64,000 nucleotides of DNA, taken from assembly GCF_034140825.1 (NCBI RefSeq), contig NC_089037.1:469501-533500 (forward strand), given 5' to 3'. The position numbers were made by a program, and so were the translations under genes. Below, in pieces: positions 63,387 through 64,000 of the stretch. The notes beneath the pieces are model-generated. The model made no database searches and had not been told where the DNA came from. It worked only from the letters and a program-made list of their open reading frames with translations. This DNA is from Oryza sativa Japonica Group. Its lineage: Eukaryota > Streptophyta > Magnoliopsida > Poales > Poaceae. Positions within the stretch are counted from its first letter, which is position 1. Each line of letters opens with the position of its first letter.

Positions 63387-63770
63387 CAGGGGCGGATCCA
63401 GAAACAAAAAATTGAGGGACTCAATTACACAGTTTTTTCAACCTCTAGTCATTTAGGGACCTTTAGTTTATTATTCATGGTGAAAAAATTGAAGGGGGTG
63501 CTTCGGGGGTATCCATGGGTCTTGTGGGTGTACGGGGGCTCGAGCCCCCCCTGCACCCACGTTGGATCCACCCATGTGTATGGATGTTATCTGCAGAATA
63601 ATGAATAATTTAAATGATATTTTGAAGCAGGGTAACAAAATAAAAATATGTATGGATGCTTATTTGCAGAATAATAAATAATTTAGATGGTACTTTTGAA
63701 TGAAGCAAAATAATGGAAATTTTTAGATGGTATTTTGAAGCAGAATAATAAATTTGAATTTAGATGGTAA
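63300..63770. repeat. Imperfect repeats around the hAT MITE
   Basis: Variants of GGATGTTATCTG, AGAATAATAAATAATTTAGATGG and ATATTTTGAAGCA recur about four to five times, interrupted by the MITE. The unit is about 60-75 bp and degenerate. Confidence 0.6.
63387..63576. mobile_element. hAT-type MITE with 8 bp target duplication
   Basis: Ends CAGGGGCGGATCCA and TTGGATCCACCCATG (inverse with two changes). Flanked by the perfect 8 bp repeat TGTATGGA (63379-63386 and 63577-63584), the size made by hAT transposases. 190 bp, no coding capacity. A related right end lies at 4215-4286. Confidence 0.82.
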
Positions 63771-64000
63771 TTATGGAATCCGTCACGATGTTGTCTTCCG
63801 TGGAGAATCCCCCTCTCTGCATAGACTAGCTTCTAGGTGTATATGCAACTTTGTGGGCAAAGAGACTTATTTGTGCTGACAGGATCGTTGTAGAATCCTG
63901 GAAACAAATTCTTTCGGAATTGCTAAAAATATGTCGCCAGTTTTTTGGGCTGATTTTAGTCGGTGTCGCTGGCCGTATGATTGCTCCGCGAGTATTTGCT
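63771..64000. other. Window end, no gene seen
   Basis: No coding exon can be recognised in the last 230 bp. Confidence 0.4.

Overview
The window is nuclear DNA of a grass, almost certainly rice (Oryza). Genes are split by short GT-AG introns, first exons are GC-rich, and intergenic DNA is AT-rich and packed with Stowaway, Tourist, hAT, Mutator and CACTA elements. Several proteins match rice genes I remember from the tip of chromosome 3 short arm (SEX4, a GT47 probable glucuronosyltransferase, ACR2.2, RH50, a CDKA kinase, a NAC factor). That placement is recall, not a search.

Layout: 0-4.2 kb holds repeats, including a 1,048 bp Mutator-like element with a perfect 9 bp target duplication and GC-rich cargo. 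A three-exon UPF0548 (DUF1990) gene follows at 4.55-5.45 kb (+), and a small SIAMESE-related CDK inhibitor at 8.26 kb (+). The 14-exon glucan phosphatase SEX4 fills 9.85-14.39 kb (-). A GT47 exostosin gene lies at 17.1-19.4 kb (+) and a Cdc25/ACR2 arsenate reductase at 21.0-22.6 kb (-). Two related RING genes in tandem (+) occupy 23.1-24.3 kb (RING plus helix only) and 26.4-30.3 kb (full RFWD3-like RING-coiled coil-WD40), with a long-TIR element between them. An XTH (-) is at 30.9-31.9 kb, ESCRT-III VPS24/CHMP3 (+) at 35.7-37.2 kb and a C-4 sterol methyl oxidase (-) at 38.2-39.6 kb. The spacer 39.8-43.5 kb carries a triplicated segment. Then come DEAD-box helicase RH50 (+) at 43.8-46.7 kb, an unrecognised small helical protein (-) at 47.1-48.2 kb, a PSTAIRE CDKA kinase (+) at 49.6-52.4 kb, a repeat-rich 9.5 kb stretch (solo LTR, retroposon, CACTA element, MITEs) and a NAC transcription factor (+) at 62-63 kb.

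The genes are independent eukaryotic units, not an operon. Loose themes are cell-cycle control (an SMR inhibitor and a CDKA, its usual target class), cell wall (GT47, XTH) and RING ubiquitin ligases. All exon boundaries were read by eye from GT/AG sites, reading phase and family similarity; within each model the phases close and the summed CDS length is a multiple of three. I found no clearly new biological system. The points most worth a second look are the RFWD3-like pair with a MITE 5 bp after a splice donor, the CDKA paralog with a Tyr-to-Gly change near the ATP pocket, the Mutator-like element with cargo, and the solo LTR with an internal perfect tandem duplication.
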